A stretch of 64,000 nucleotides of DNA from positions 1-64,000 of the forward strand of contig CACXJE010000001.1 in the NCBI GenBank assembly GCA_902767915.1, read 5' to 3'. Made by a program: the position numbers and the translations under genes. The notes under the pieces are model-generated. The model was given only the letters and a program-made list of their open reading frames with translations, ran no database searches and was not told where the DNA came from. Origin of the DNA: Oscillospiraceae bacterium. GTDB taxonomy: Bacteria > Bacillota > Clostridia > Oscillospirales > Oscillospiraceae. Below are positions 18,366 to 31,200 of the stretch, piece by piece; position 1 is the stretch's first letter; each line of letters begins with the position of its first letter.

Positions 18366-19655
18366 TCAGTCGTCTTCACCCTGCTTGTATTCATCCGGGA
18401 TAATATCCTGATATTCGTCGGAAGCCAGGAAGGCTTCAAAGGCCTCCTTGGTCTCGAAGAAGCGGTTTTTTCCGTTGACGTCGGTGGCAAAATAGAAATA
18501 ATCCGTTTCCTCCGGATTCAGCACCGCACGGATGGAATTCAAGCCCGGATTGCAGATCGGTCCGGGAGGCAGGCCTTCATATTTATAAGTGTTGTACCGG
18601 CTCTCCAGGGTGGTGGAGAAGCCCTTCCCCAGCAGCTTTGCGCCGTAATACACCGTGGAGTCCATGCCCAGCTTCCGCTCGCCGTAGTCCCAACGGGTCA
18701 GTCGGTTATAGATCACGGACGCGATCAGATACCGCTCCTCATCGCTGCCGGCCTCCGCCTCTACGATGGAGGCCATGGTGATGATATCCTTCAGGGAGTA
18801 CCCGCTCTTCTCCACCAGCGCCAGATCGTCCTCGTCCAGCTTGGCGTTGAAATTCCGCAGCAGTCTGCCCAGCACGTTCTCGGGCTCGTCCATCAGATAG
18901 AACTGATAGGTATCCGGGAACAGGTAGCCCTCCAGTCGGTTGGAAGACTGGTAGGGGATCCGGCGGAGGAATTCATAATTGAATTTATAATTTGCCGCAG
19001 CCTCCTCCAGCTTCTCCCGGGTACAGACCCCGTTTTTCTCCAGCAGGTCGAAGATCTCAAAGCAGTCCTCGCCCTCCCGGATCATCACGGTCACGGTCTC
19101 CCGGCTCACCGCGTTGGCGTTCAGGTTGTTGACAATGGCGTGGTAGTCGCAGGAAAGCTTGACGTGATAGATCCCGGGGTCAAAGAACTCGGTATTCTTT
19201 CGGATCTGGCAGTATTTTTTGAACAGGAAATCGTACCGGATCAGGCCGACCTCTTTGAGCTTGGCCGTCACGTCGTCCAGGTCGTCCTTGTCTGTGATGA
19301 CAATTTCCACCATGTCGTCCGGCCGGGTCAGGCCCAGGGCGTCATCCGCGAATTTCCAACCGTAATTGGCCAGCAGAATCCCCAGGCCGACGATCAGCGC
19401 AAAATATATCGCCACAAACAGGATCCTGGGGATCCGGATCTTCTTGATCAGACTCGGCTTCCGGATCCGCCGGATCACCGGCTCCGCGGTGGGCTCTTTA
19501 TAATCGCCGTAGTCGTCAAAGGTATTCCTGAAATCCGGCTCGAAGGGCTCTTCCTGCATGACGTCCACAGGGTCCAGCCGTTCCGGTCTGAAGGCAATCT
19601 GCTCTTCAGGGGGAGCCTGGATTCCGTTTTGATCGTATTGTTCAAATTCGGACAT
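18366..19655 (-). CDS. mltG: Endolytic murein transglycosylase MltG
   Basis: 429 residues. An acidic cytosolic N-terminus of about 80 residues precedes one membrane segment (ILFVAIYFALIVGLGILLA). A LysM-like region and the YceG catalytic domain follow, with LEGYLFPDTYQF, the catalytic Glu in ASIVEAEAG, and GLPPGPICNPG. It cleaves nascent glycan strands at the membrane, setting the length of new peptidoglycan. The ATG at 19655 has AGGAGG upstream. Start sites further upstream lack one. Its order in the operon is tmk, DJ-1, mltG, trhP. Confidence 0.92.
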   Translation of the reverse strand: MSEFEQYDQNGIQAPPEEQIAFRPERLDPVDVMQEEPFEPDFRNTFDDYGDYKEPTAEPVIRRIRKPSLIKKIRIPRILFVAIYFALIVGLGILLANYGWKFADDALGLTRPDDMVEIVITDKDDLDDVTAKLKEVGLIRYDFLFKKYCQIRKNTEFFDPGIYHVKLSCDYHAIVNNLNANAVSRETVTVMIREGEDCFEIFDLLEKNGVCTREKLEEAAANYKFNYEFLRRIPYQSSNRLEGYLFPDTYQFYLMDEPENVLGRLLRNFNAKLDEDDLALVEKSGYSLKDIITMASIVEAEAGSDEERYLIASVIYNRLTRWDYGERKLGMDSTVYYGAKLLGKGFSTTLESRYNTYKYEGLPPGPICNPGLNSIRAVLNPEETDYFYFATDVNGKNRFFETKEAFEAFLASDEYQDIIPDEYKQGEDD

Positions 19656-19690
19656 GGATTTCGTTCCTCCTGTTGTTTTTCCGCCGGTGA

Positions 19691-20239
19691 TCATTCCCCG
19701 ACGGAATACACGATCCCCCGGGCCACCTTTTCCGCTGTCTCAGCACCGTAAAGGGTCCGGACCAGGGCCAGGCCGAAGTCCAGAGAGCTGCCGGCAGCCC
19801 GGCCGGTGATCAGCCTGCCGTCGGTTACGACGGAGGCGTTCTGCCAGTCCGCCTCCCCCATCCGGTCCGCCAGATCCGGATAGCAGACGGCCTTTGCAGT
19901 GCCGACGATCCCGAGCCTGGCCAGCACTGTGGGGCCGGCGCAGATGGCGGCCACATATTTTCCGCTGTCCCAGACTCTGCGAATCAGCTCCAGGGCCTTT
20001 TCGCTGTCCAGGACGTTCTGGGTGCCCCGCATGCCGCCGGGCAGGACCAGCATGTCCAGCTTCGCGAAATCAAGGGTTTCCAGGGTATCCTCCGCCCGGA
20101 TGATGATGCCGTGGGAGCCCGGAACCTCCGGTTCCCCCAAGCTGCAGAAGCGTACCTCCGCACCGGCCCGCCGCAGCAGGTCGCAGGGTGCGACGGCCTC
20201 CGTCTCTTCAAAGCCAGGCGCCAGAATGATTGTTACCAT
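19691..20239 (-). CDS. DJ-1/PfpI-family protein
   Basis: 182 residues, the size of DJ-1/YajL proteins. It has the nucleophile elbow with Cys in AAICAGPTVLA, the nearby conserved acidic residue at the N-terminus (APGFEETEA), and LPGGMRG. Family members act as glyoxalase-like or protein/nucleotide repair enzymes, or are of unknown function. The exact reaction cannot be told from sequence. It starts 15 bases after tmk with an AGGAGAG ribosome site and ends 35 bases before mltG. Confidence 0.87.
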   Translation of the reverse strand: MVTIILAPGFEETEAVAPCDLLRRAGAEVRFCSLGEPEVPGSHGIIIRAEDTLETLDFAKLDMLVLPGGMRGTQNVLDSEKALELIRRVWDSGKYVAAICAGPTVLARLGIVGTAKAVCYPDLADRMGEADWQNASVVTDGRLITGRAAGSSLDFGLALVRTLYGAETAEKVARGIVYSVGE

Positions 20240-20254
20240 ATTGATCTCTCCTGT

Positions 20255-20923
20255 TCAGTCGGCCAGACAGCTTCTGACCAGTTTGTAAATCTCCTCGTGG
20301 ATGTCCAGGATCGAGCGCATTTTTCCGTCCTTCTCACAGTGGATCACGGTCCAGTTGTAGAAGGCTGCAGCCTCCAGACCGGTTTTTCTGCAGTGGCGCA
20401 GATAGTCCATATTCTGCTCGTGAATGTCGGCGTGGGTATTGGTGGCAGTCTCCCGCTTCCGCAGAAGCTGCTCCGTCAGCTCGGTGGGAACATCTAAATA
20501 AAGGACGAGATCCGGCTTCGGAAGTTCCATGTGTACATATTCCAAATCATAAAGCCACTGGAAAAAGCGGCTTCTGGCCTCGTCCGGCTCCTTGGAGGCC
20601 TGGTGGACCGCATTGGAGGTGGTGTACCGGTCGGACACAATGAGTCCGCCGTCCTTATAATACTGCCCCCAGACCTTCTGATAGGAGGCGTACCGGTCCA
20701 CGGCAAAGAAGGTGGACGCCACGTAGGCGTTGATATCGGAGGGGCTCTTGCCGAACTCTCCTCCCAGGTACATCCGGATCAGCGCGGAGGAGGGCTCCGA
20801 ATACTGCGGGAACACGATGGTCTTGAAGTCGGTTCCTTCATTGCTGAGCCGCTTGGTCAAAAGATCGAACTGTGTGGACTTGCCGGAGCCGTCCGTTCCT
20901 TCAAATACGATTAGTTTACCCAT
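20255..20923 (-). CDS. tmk: Thymidylate kinase
   Basis: 222 residues. The P-loop is FEGTDGSGKST at the N-terminus. The DRY motif appears in VSDRYTTSNAVHQ, and the lid region is around RKRETATNTHADIHE. It phosphorylates dTMP to dTDP for DNA synthesis. It lies 18 bases after tagA with an AGGGGA ribosome site. The DR(Y/T) and lid pattern (KRETATNTHAD) is the variant common in Clostridia. It is a housekeeping gene placed within a cell-envelope operon. Confidence 0.92.
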   Translation of the reverse strand: MGKLIVFEGTDGSGKSTQFDLLTKRLSNEGTDFKTIVFPQYSEPSSALIRMYLGGEFGKSPSDINAYVASTFFAVDRYASYQKVWGQYYKDGGLIVSDRYTTSNAVHQASKEPDEARSRFFQWLYDLEYVHMELPKPDLVLYLDVPTELTEQLLRKRETATNTHADIHEQNMDYLRHCRKTGLEAAAFYNWTVIHCEKDGKMRSILDIHEEIYKLVRSCLAD

Positions 20924-20941
20924 ATTTATTCCCCTGAATCC

Positions 20942-21670
20942 TCATTTTTTCTTCGTGAACACAGCCCGCAGAACGTATTTCGGCAGCCGCATCATGCGGC
21001 CGATCCGCTTGGGCTCCTTGCACAAACGGTACAGCCATTCCAGGTTCATGCGGATCATCCACTTCGGGGCCCGCTTCACGTTGCCCGCAAAGCTGTCCAG
21101 GCTGCCGCCCAGGCCCGCCATCAGCCGGACCGTGGTCAGCTCGCTTTGATGGTTGAACATGAATTTTTCCTGCTTGGGAGCCCCCAGGCAGACAAACAGG
21201 GCCTCTGCTCCCGCTTCGTTGATTTTCTCGATAACGGGGGCTTCGTCCTTGAAGTAGCCGTCGGCCATGCCGCAGATCACAAGTCCGGGCGCCTTCTCCC
21301 GCATTTTTTCCGCAGCCTGCTCCGCAACGCCGGGCTTGCTGCCCAAAAGATAGAGCTTTGTGCCCCGGCGGGCAAAAACCTGCAGCATATTGGCGGCAAA
21401 ATCAATGCCGGCCACCTTTCCTTTGAGGGGCGTTTTCCGCAGCTTGGCCGCAAGGACCACGCCGGCGCCGTCTGGCAGCATCAGATCCGCCCGATTGAGC
21501 AGATCGCGGAATTCCTCGTTTTTGCAGGCGTCATAGGCAATCTCCGCATTTGGCGTCACCACTACTGCGGCGCGGTCGCCCTCCAGCAGCGCCTCGCCCT
21601 TTGCCAGCGCCTCCTCCATCGTCAGGTTATCAAAGTTCAGGCCGAGAATGTCTTGCTTCACAATGGTCAT
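20942..21670 (-). CDS. tagA: WecG/TagA/CpsF-family N-acetylmannosaminyltransferase
   Basis: 242 residues of GT26. Landmarks are VTPNAEIAYDA, LPDGAGVVLAAKL, KLYLLGSKPGVAEQAA, VCLGAPKQEKF and the C-terminal AGLGGSLDSFAGNVKRAPKW. In Gram-positives TagA transfers ManNAc to lipid-linked GlcNAc, the second step of wall teichoic acid linkage-unit synthesis. It heads the operon with tmk, mltG and trhP. The ATG at 21670 has GGAAAGG just upstream and fits the predicted transcription start about 18 nt away. The in-frame ATG at 21694 would fall at or before that start. Confidence 0.9.
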   Translation of the reverse strand: MTIVKQDILGLNFDNLTMEEALAKGEALLEGDRAAVVVTPNAEIAYDACKNEEFRDLLNRADLMLPDGAGVVLAAKLRKTPLKGKVAGIDFAANMLQVFARRGTKLYLLGSKPGVAEQAAEKMREKAPGLVICGMADGYFKDEAPVIEKINEAGAEALFVCLGAPKQEKFMFNHQSELTTVRLMAGLGGSLDSFAGNVKRAPKWMIRMNLEWLYRLCKEPKRIGRMMRLPKYVLRAVFTKKK

Positions 21671-21694
21671 ACCTTTCCATTTTATACTGATCAT

Positions 21695-21723
21695 AATTTA
21701 TCATATTTTTGCGCGTTTGTCTA
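21695..21723 (-). promoter_or_regulatory. Candidate promoter of the tagA-tmk-mltG-trhP operon
   Basis: On the minus strand TAGACA (21718-21723) is followed after 17 nt by TAAATT (21695-21700). The match to the consensus is partial. It would give a short leader and supports the start chosen for tagA. Confidence 0.5.
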
Positions 21724-21781
21724 TACCCAGGCCGAAAAGAAAAAAACTGACGGAAAAATCGAAAAAGCCTGTTTTTTTCCA

Positions 21782-21810
21782 TTTACAAAATGAAGATTTG
21801 ATGTTATGAT
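21782..21810 (+). promoter_or_regulatory. Sigma-A promoter of the PFOR gene
   Basis: TTTACA (21782-21787), a 17-nt spacer and TATGAT (21805-21810) precede the gene by about 50 bases. Spacing is ideal. A strong AGGAGGT ribosome site follows at 21848. Confidence 0.8.
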
Positions 21811-21861
21811 ATACAAGTCAAAAAACGGGACTCAGGTCCCTTTGATTAGGAGGTAATTCCC

Positions 21862-25383
<3,522 letters not shown>

Positions 25384-25406
25384 TCTCCGTTCTCCGGCTA
25401 ACAGTC

Positions 25407-25445
25407 ATCGCCCCATCCGGGATTTCCCGGATGGGGCGATTTTTA
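25407..25445 (+). terminator. Terminator of the PFOR gene
   Basis: A 15-bp stem (ATCGCCCCATCCGGG, 25407-25421, with 25426-25440) and a 4-nt loop are followed by a T-run. It starts 24 bases after the stop. Confidence 0.95.
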
Positions 25446-25491
25446 TCACACAGTATGCTTTTTTATGCTGCTATTCTGTACCGACTGCCGG

Positions 25492-26487
25492 TCACATGAG
25501 CATGGAATAGATCAGATAGGCAATATACAGTGCCACCATTATAACACCCTGGATCCGGTGGAAGCGCTTGAAGATCAGCGTGGGGACAATGGCAATGGCC
25601 GCCTCCGCCAGACAGACCGGCATATCCAGCCGGACAGATGCCGGAGCTACATGCAGGGTGCCGCCGGAAACAATGGCGCAAAGGGGCAAAATCACGGTCA
25701 GGTCGATGATGTTGGCGCCGATGATGTTGCCCACGGACATGCTGCCCTGCTTCTTCACAAGAGAGGTAATGGCCGTGACCAGCTCCGGCAGAGAGGTGCC
25801 GATGGCCACCAGGGTAATGGCAACGATCCGGACCGGAACGTGCAGGATATTGACTGCAAGATATTCGCCGTTGTCAACCAGCAGGTTGGAGCCCAGGGCC
25901 AACGCCGCAGCGCCCAGAACGAATTTCAGGATATTGACGGTCAGAAGCTTCTTTGTGACCTCGGGCCGTTCCTCAATGCTCTTTTCCTTTGCACCGGCAA
26001 CCAGGTTCTCCACAACGAAAACCACACAGATCAGCAGAATGATGATCGCTTCCCAGATGGACAGCGCACCGTTTGCGCACAAAAGCCACAGCATGGAAAC
26101 CGCAAAGATCATCAGGATTCCCTTGAAGGCGATCTGACTGCGCTTGATCACCAGGGGCATGAAAATCAGCGAAACACCCATGATCAGGCCGGTATTGGCG
26201 GTTACGGAGCCCACCGCGTTGCCGATGGCCATATCCGCGCCGTCAGCGCCGCCCTCGGCAGCTGCAATCAGGGAAACCAGCAGCTCTGGCAGCGTCGTGG
26301 CCACGGAGACGATGGTAGCGCCGATGATAAACTTGGGGATGCCGGAGGCCTCCGCCATCCAGGTAGCGGCGTCCACAAAGACGTCGCCGCCTTTGATGAT
26401 CAGCGCAAGACCGATCACAAAAAGGGCAATGGTGACAATGGTTTGCGGGGAACCAACAGAGAACAGGCCTCTTACAGCTTCAGACAT
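25492..26487 (-). CDS. Calcium/sodium antiporter (CaCA family, YrbG-like)
   Basis: 331 residues with about ten membrane segments in two inverted halves. Each half carries the alpha-repeat signature: GATIVSVATTLPELLVS followed by GNAVGSVTANTG in the first, and TLVAIGTSLPELVTA followed by GNIIGANIIDLT in the second. The acidic residues in these repeats bind the cations. The family exchanges Na+ or H+ for Ca2+ across the membrane. Frame remains open upstream of ATG 26487, but GGAG (TTGGAGCG) fits this start, and the upstream stretch is a structured RNA leader rather than protein. The 152-nt leader with an internal terminator suggests cation-responsive control. Confidence 0.9.
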   Translation of the reverse strand: MSEAVRGLFSVGSPQTIVTIALFVIGLALIIKGGDVFVDAATWMAEASGIPKFIIGATIVSVATTLPELLVSLIAAAEGGADGADMAIGNAVGSVTANTGLIMGVSLIFMPLVIKRSQIAFKGILMIFAVSMLWLLCANGALSIWEAIIILLICVVFVVENLVAGAKEKSIEERPEVTKKLLTVNILKFVLGAAALALGSNLLVDNGEYLAVNILHVPVRIVAITLVAIGTSLPELVTAITSLVKKQGSMSVGNIIGANIIDLTVILPLCAIVSGGTLHVAPASVRLDMPVCLAEAAIAIVPTLIFKRFHRIQGVIMVALYIAYLIYSMLM

Positions 26488-26640
26488 AATCTTCACGCTC
26501 CAATATATAATTTGGGAATATAAAAAACGGACTCCCGGCACACCCTGTGCAAAAAGTCTCGTTTCATCAGGGCAAGCGCTTAACCGGGGAAGAAGCCCGG
26601 CAATCGCTGCCCTTGCGATACATCTACACTCCAGTAACAA
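26488..26640 (-). promoter_or_regulatory. Structured leader with terminator, candidate cation riboswitch
   Basis: The RNA begins near 26640. It can form a hairpin from AGGGCA-GCG with CGC-TTGCCCT (26605-26613 with 26569-26578), enclosing CCGGG/CCCGG (26584-26600). A competing stem ATCGC/GCGAT spans 26603-26619. Closer to the gene, an imperfect long hairpin (26522-26564, with GCACA/TGTGC at the top and AAACG/CGTTT at the base) ends in a U-run, which is an intrinsic terminator before the ribosome site. This layout is that of a riboswitch with a transcriptional expression platform upstream of a cation antiporter. I could not match it by eye to a known class. Mn2+ (yybP-ykoY) and Na+ (DUF1646) classes are the first to test. 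Confidence 0.6.
26521..26564 (-). terminator. Intrinsic terminator inside the antiporter leader
   Basis: Minus-strand hairpin with base AAACG/CGTTT, GACT/AGTC, an internal loop and GCACA-GGG-TGTGC, followed by TTTAT. It lies about 35-75 nt before the antiporter start, so it would stop transcription before the gene unless prevented. Confidence 0.65.
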
Positions 26641-26645
26641 GTTGG

Positions 26646-26674
26646 ATTATAGCTGCTGAGTCAGAGCTTGTCAA
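26646..26674 (-). promoter_or_regulatory. Perfect-consensus promoter of the antiporter leader
   Basis: On the minus strand TTGACA (26669-26674), 17 nt, TATAAT (26646-26651): all 12 consensus bases are present. Start of transcription is expected near 26640. Confidence 0.9.
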
Positions 26675-26713
26675 GCAGAAAGACAACAATCGAAAATATT
26701 GAGGTCTCCCCTC

Positions 26714-26742
26714 TTGCGCAATCAACCGGAATATGCTATAAT
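26714..26742 (+). promoter_or_regulatory. Promoter of asnS
   Basis: TTGCGC (26714-26719), a 17-nt spacer and TATAAT (26737-26742). It is divergent from, and 40 bases away from, the antiporter promoter. It leaves a leader of only about 25 nt, so there is no room for a T-box. Confidence 0.8.
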
Positions 26743-26772
26743 ACTTTGAAATCAGCGAAACAGAAAGCAGGT

Positions 26773-28136
26773 ATGAGTATGGAACAATTATTGACTCTTC
26801 GGGAGCTTTACCGCAACACCGGAGAATACGCCGGAAAAACCGTGAAGATCGGCGGCTGGGTCCGGAATCGCCGGGCTTCCAAGGCCTTCGGTTTTGTGAT
26901 GCTCTCCGACGGCACCTATTTTCAGCCGGTTCAGGTGGTCATCACCGACGCCATGGAGAACTTCGCTGAAATCTCCAAGATCAACATCGGCGCGGCCTTG
27001 ATCATCGAGGGCACCGTAGAGCTGACCCCCGAGGCAAAGCAGCCCTTTGAAATTCAGGCCAAGTCCGTGACTGTGGAGGGTCCCTCTACCCCCGACTTCC
27101 CCATCCAGCCCAAGCGCCACACCCTGGAGTACCTGCGCACCGTGACCCATCTGCGGCCCAGGACCAATACCTTCCAGGCCGTGTTCCGTGTGCGGAGCCT
27201 GATTGCCTTTGCCATCCACAAGTTCTTTATGGAGCGGGATTTCGTCTACGTCCACACGCCTCTGATCAGGTCACCACTCTGGATCTGAACAACCCGCCCA
27301 GAACCGAGGACGGCCAGGTGGACTACTCCAAGGACTTCTTCAACAAGCCCACCAATCTGACCGTTTCCGGTCAGCTCAACGGCGAAACCTTTGCCATGGC
27401 CTTCCGCAACATCTACACCTTCGGTCCCACCTTCCGTGCGGAGAACTCCAACACCACCCGGCATGCCGCTGAGTTCTGGATGATCGAGCCGGAAATTGCC
27501 TTTGCTGACCTGCAGGACGATATGAAGCTGGCGGAGGATATGCTGAAATACGTCATCGCCTATGTGCTGGAGAACGCCCCCGAGGAGATGAACTTCTTCA
27601 ACGCCTTCGTGGACAAGGGCCTTTTGGAGCGGCTGCACCACGTGCTGAATTCCGACTTCGGCCATGTGACCTACACCGAGGCCATTGCGCTGCTGGAGCC
27701 CCACAACGACAAGTTCGACTACCCCGTCCACTGGGGCAGCGACCTGCAGACCGAGCACGAGCGATATCTGACCGAGGAAATCTTCAAGCGTCCGGTCTTC
27801 GTCACCGATTATCCCAAGGAGATCAAGGCCTTCTATATGAAGCTCAACCCCGACGGCAAGACCGTGGCGGCCATGGACTGCCTGGTGCCTGGCATCGGCG
27901 AAATCATCGGCGGCAGCCAGCGCGAGGACGACTACGACAAGCTGGTGGCCCGGATCCGGGAGCTGGGCATGGACGAGAGCTCCTACGACTTCTATCTGGA
28001 TCTGCGGAAATACGGCTCCGCCCGGCACGCAGGCTTCGGCCTGGGCTTCGAGCGCTGCGTCATGTACCTCACCGGCATGGGCAACATCCGGGACGTACTC
28101 CCCTTCCCCAGAACCGTCAACAACTGCGAGCTGTAA
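26773..28136 (+). pseudogene. asnS: Asparaginyl-tRNA synthetase, interrupted by a frameshifting deletion
   Basis: The gene is in two frames. Codons from ATG 26773 (or 26779, MEQLL) encode the anticodon-binding OB fold and the start of the class II catalytic domain as far as YVHTPLI. There the frame breaks and stops at 27288. From 27268 another frame resumes with [17 protein letters not shown] and continues through motif 2 ([16 protein letters not shown]) and motif 3 ([15 protein letters not shown]) to the usual C-terminus. Compared with AsnRS proteins, the block normally reading close to TGSDCEGAGEMF is absent. The data fit loss of 37 nt (12 codons plus one base) at 27266-27268. Promoter, ribosome region and terminator are intact, and both halves keep normal codon use, so the lesion is recent or an assembly fault. 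If real, Asn-tRNA would have to come from Asp-tRNA by GatCAB. Confidence 0.85.
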
Positions 28137-28161
28137 GATACACAAACGTTTAAGAAAAATA

Positions 28162-28207
28162 CCGGGAATCTGTACGCAGAAATGCGCACAGATTCCCGGC
28201 TTTTTTT
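28162..28207. terminator. Bidirectional terminator between asnS and the giant SLH gene
   Basis: A 12-bp stem (CCGGGAATCTGT with ACAGATTCCCGG) carries an inner CGCA-GAAA-TGCG hairpin with a GNRA loop. Seven Ts follow on the plus strand and an AAAAA/ATTTTT flank serves the minus strand. It can end both convergent genes. Confidence 0.92.
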
Positions 28208-28244
28208 AAATTAGATTGTTGTTTCTTATGCGATTGGACAAGTA

Positions 28245-31200
28245 TTAGTCATTAAGCAGGCAGTTGCCGGTCAGGTGCCGGTACAGGTACAGCACGAAGG
28301 TGGCGCGGGTGCAGAGGGTACCCTGGGCGAACTTACCGTTCTCGCCCTTCTCAATGCCGGCGTAGTAGGCCCAGACAGCGGGTGCAAAATACCAGTTGTC
28401 GGCGACCACGTCGGTGTAGGGGTTGGTGTACTCGTCCACAGAGGGCTTGTCGACCCAGGCATACAGGATCGTCAGGATCTGGGCCCGGGTCAGCGTGTTG
28501 TTGGGCCGGAAGGTATTATTCTCGTAACCGGCCACCAGGTTGTTGCTTGCGGCCCACAAAACAGGCGTGTAATACCAGTTCTTGGGAACCACGTCGTTGA
28601 AGCGCAGCGTGGCGGTGATATCCACGTCCGGCTTGCCCGCAGCAGCGTACAGGAAGGTGGCTGCCTGGGCGCGGTTCAGCGTCTTGTTGGTACCGAACTC
28701 GGTGGCGCTCAGACCGGCGGTGATGCCGTTTACGAAGGCCCAGTCGATGGCTTCATGTTCGGGGGTGCCGTATTCCGGCATATCCTCGAATCCGGCGCAG
28801 GGACAGGGCAGGGCTTCGATTTCCACGGTCTTCTCGTCGGTGTATGCGGTCTCGTTGAAGGTGACCGTGGCGGTCAGCTTCTTCTCGCCGGCCACGTGAG
28901 GCTTGGCCTCGGTGATCACGGACTCGGTGATGACTGCATCCAGGGTCTGGACGTCGCCGCAGTTGGCGCAGGTGAACTTGGCGGTGGCAGCAGTATTGTC
29001 CTCGTTCCAGGTCCAGGTCCAGATGGGATCGCCGTAGGAGTGGCCGGTGGCGGGGATCACGACGTCGGTGAGCTCCACAGTCAACGCCTCATCCTCGAAC
29101 TTCTTACCGTAGAGCTCGCAGCTCTCGTCAGCGCAATAGTAGTAGGCCTTGGTGCCGTTCTCGGTGCAGGTGGCGGGAACCTCGTCCGCATGGGCCACCG
29201 TATGGACGTGGTTGGCGTTGATCCAGATATAGCCGCCGAATTCGACCCAGGCATTGTCATAGGTGGTTTTGAAGTAAACCGTAACATTGCCTGCATGCGC
29301 TGCGTCCACATGATACTGATTGTCCACGCCGTCAGGATACCAGGCGTCGATGGCGCCGTTCGTCAGATGGACGACCTTGATCTCATCGCCAACAGTCAGG
29401 GCGGTATCCAGCATGAACTCGTCAGCGTTGGAGGGATTCGGGACGAACACGTTGTTCTCGTCAATGGCGTCTGCAGTCCAGTCCGGCCCGATCAGGTAGT
29501 AGCCGTCGGCCGGGACGTCAGCCGGGATCAGGGTCTTGGCATTGATTGTTTCCGCATCGGTAACCTCGCCCGCAAAAATCTCTGCTGTGTTTTCACGGTT
29601 GCAGAAGGGCTTTTGCAGAGTCACAGGCACAAAGTACGAGGATGCGTACACCTCCATTGTGTCCTTCGTCTCATCCGTCCAACTGAGGGTGATGCTTTCG
29701 TTGACGGTACCGGAGTGCTCTTCATTATAGCCACGACCCGGGCCGATGCCGTATCCGTTCGATGAGGTCGCGTGAAGCTTGCCGCCGGTAATGGTGATTG
29801 TGGTGACGCTGCCACCGTAGGCGGTGGAAGCTGTCGCACCGCCGCCGCCGATGCCGGCGCCCTTGCCGTTGCCGGTGGCTGTGATTTCTCCGCCTGTGAC
29901 AGTAATGGAATCTATATGCCCGTATCTGCCGGACCAGTTGTTCTGACCGCCGCCGATACCTGCTGCGTTCGTGCCGCCGGAAGCCGTGATCCTGCCGTTA
30001 TTGATCGTGATGCTGCCGCCGCCGCTGTGACGTCCGCCGCCGATGCCGGCTGCGTAATTGCCGCCGATGGCAGTAATCTCTCCGCCGTTGATGACAATGG
30101 TTCCGATATTGTAGAGATTGGGATTGTTGTCAGAACCGTTGCTGCCGATGGCGGCACAGCTCGACTGACCGGTTGCCGCCAGCTTGCCGCAGCCCTCTGT
30201 ATGAGACTGCGTCCAGATAGTCAGGCTGTTGTTTCTGCCGACCTGAATGCCGGCGGGAAGTGTCAGGGTCGTGCCGTCGCAGAGAAGCAGATTGACGCTG
30301 CCGCTGACAGTCAGCCGCCTGCTGTTGGAAAGGTCGCCGGAAACGACCCACCAGCCCTCGGTCAGTTCTTCGGTATCCGCTGTGAGAACCGTATAGTCGG
30401 CAACCGGCTCCATCGCGTTGCCCAAGGCGTCCACATAGGGGATCGGCACAGCAGCAAAGGTCGCGTCGATAGTGACATTGGCGGCGGGCATGGTGAAGCT
30501 GTATCTGCCTTCCGTCTCCGGAATCTGCACAGGCTCTCCACCCTCCGGGCTATAGGTCAACACATCCAATGAATAGAAGGGATCGGGAGCAACGGTCAGG
30601 TTGACCGTGTCACCAATGTGGGCGGTTTCCCTGTCTGCGGTAACCGTACCGTTGATCATGCTGTCGCTGACGGTCACTGTGTAGTCTATGGCGCGGAATG
30701 TTGCTTCGACCGTAACATTGCTTGTCGGCATGGCGAAGCTGTATACCCCATTTGCCTGATTGATGTCATATCGGGTATAATCAACGCGGTATTTCAAGCT
30801 GGACAGCTCATAGCCCTCGTCGGGGTTGACGGTCACGGTGATTGTGTCGCCTGCATGGGCGGTAGTGGGCTGCACTGAGACACTGCCGTTGTTTGTGGAA
30901 GCGCACGTAACTGTATAATTGATGTACTCATACGCGGGCGTAACCGTAACATTTGATTCAGGCATCACGAAGGACCAAACCCTAATGCCCATGGAATCCA
31001 TAACAGTGCGAAGTGTCGCTTCAATCCGGTTGCCGGACGCGTCCTCAATCAGCGGTTCGGTGGGAGTCACTATCCCTCTGTCAGCATAAGCAGTCAAGTA
31101 AACCGTTGTACCCTCCTGCACACTGACGGAGTCCGCCTCAATGCTGACGTGCTCGCTTTCAAGAATGGTGATATCAAAGAGGATCGGCGCAAACCGGACT

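Noticed and set aside
26743..26772. T-box leader for asnS
   Set aside because: The promoter leaves only about 25 nt before the start codon, too short for a T-box.
27266..27288. Programmed frameshift in asnS
   Set aside because: No slippery sequence or stimulator is present, and a conserved block of residues is missing, which frameshifting could not restore.
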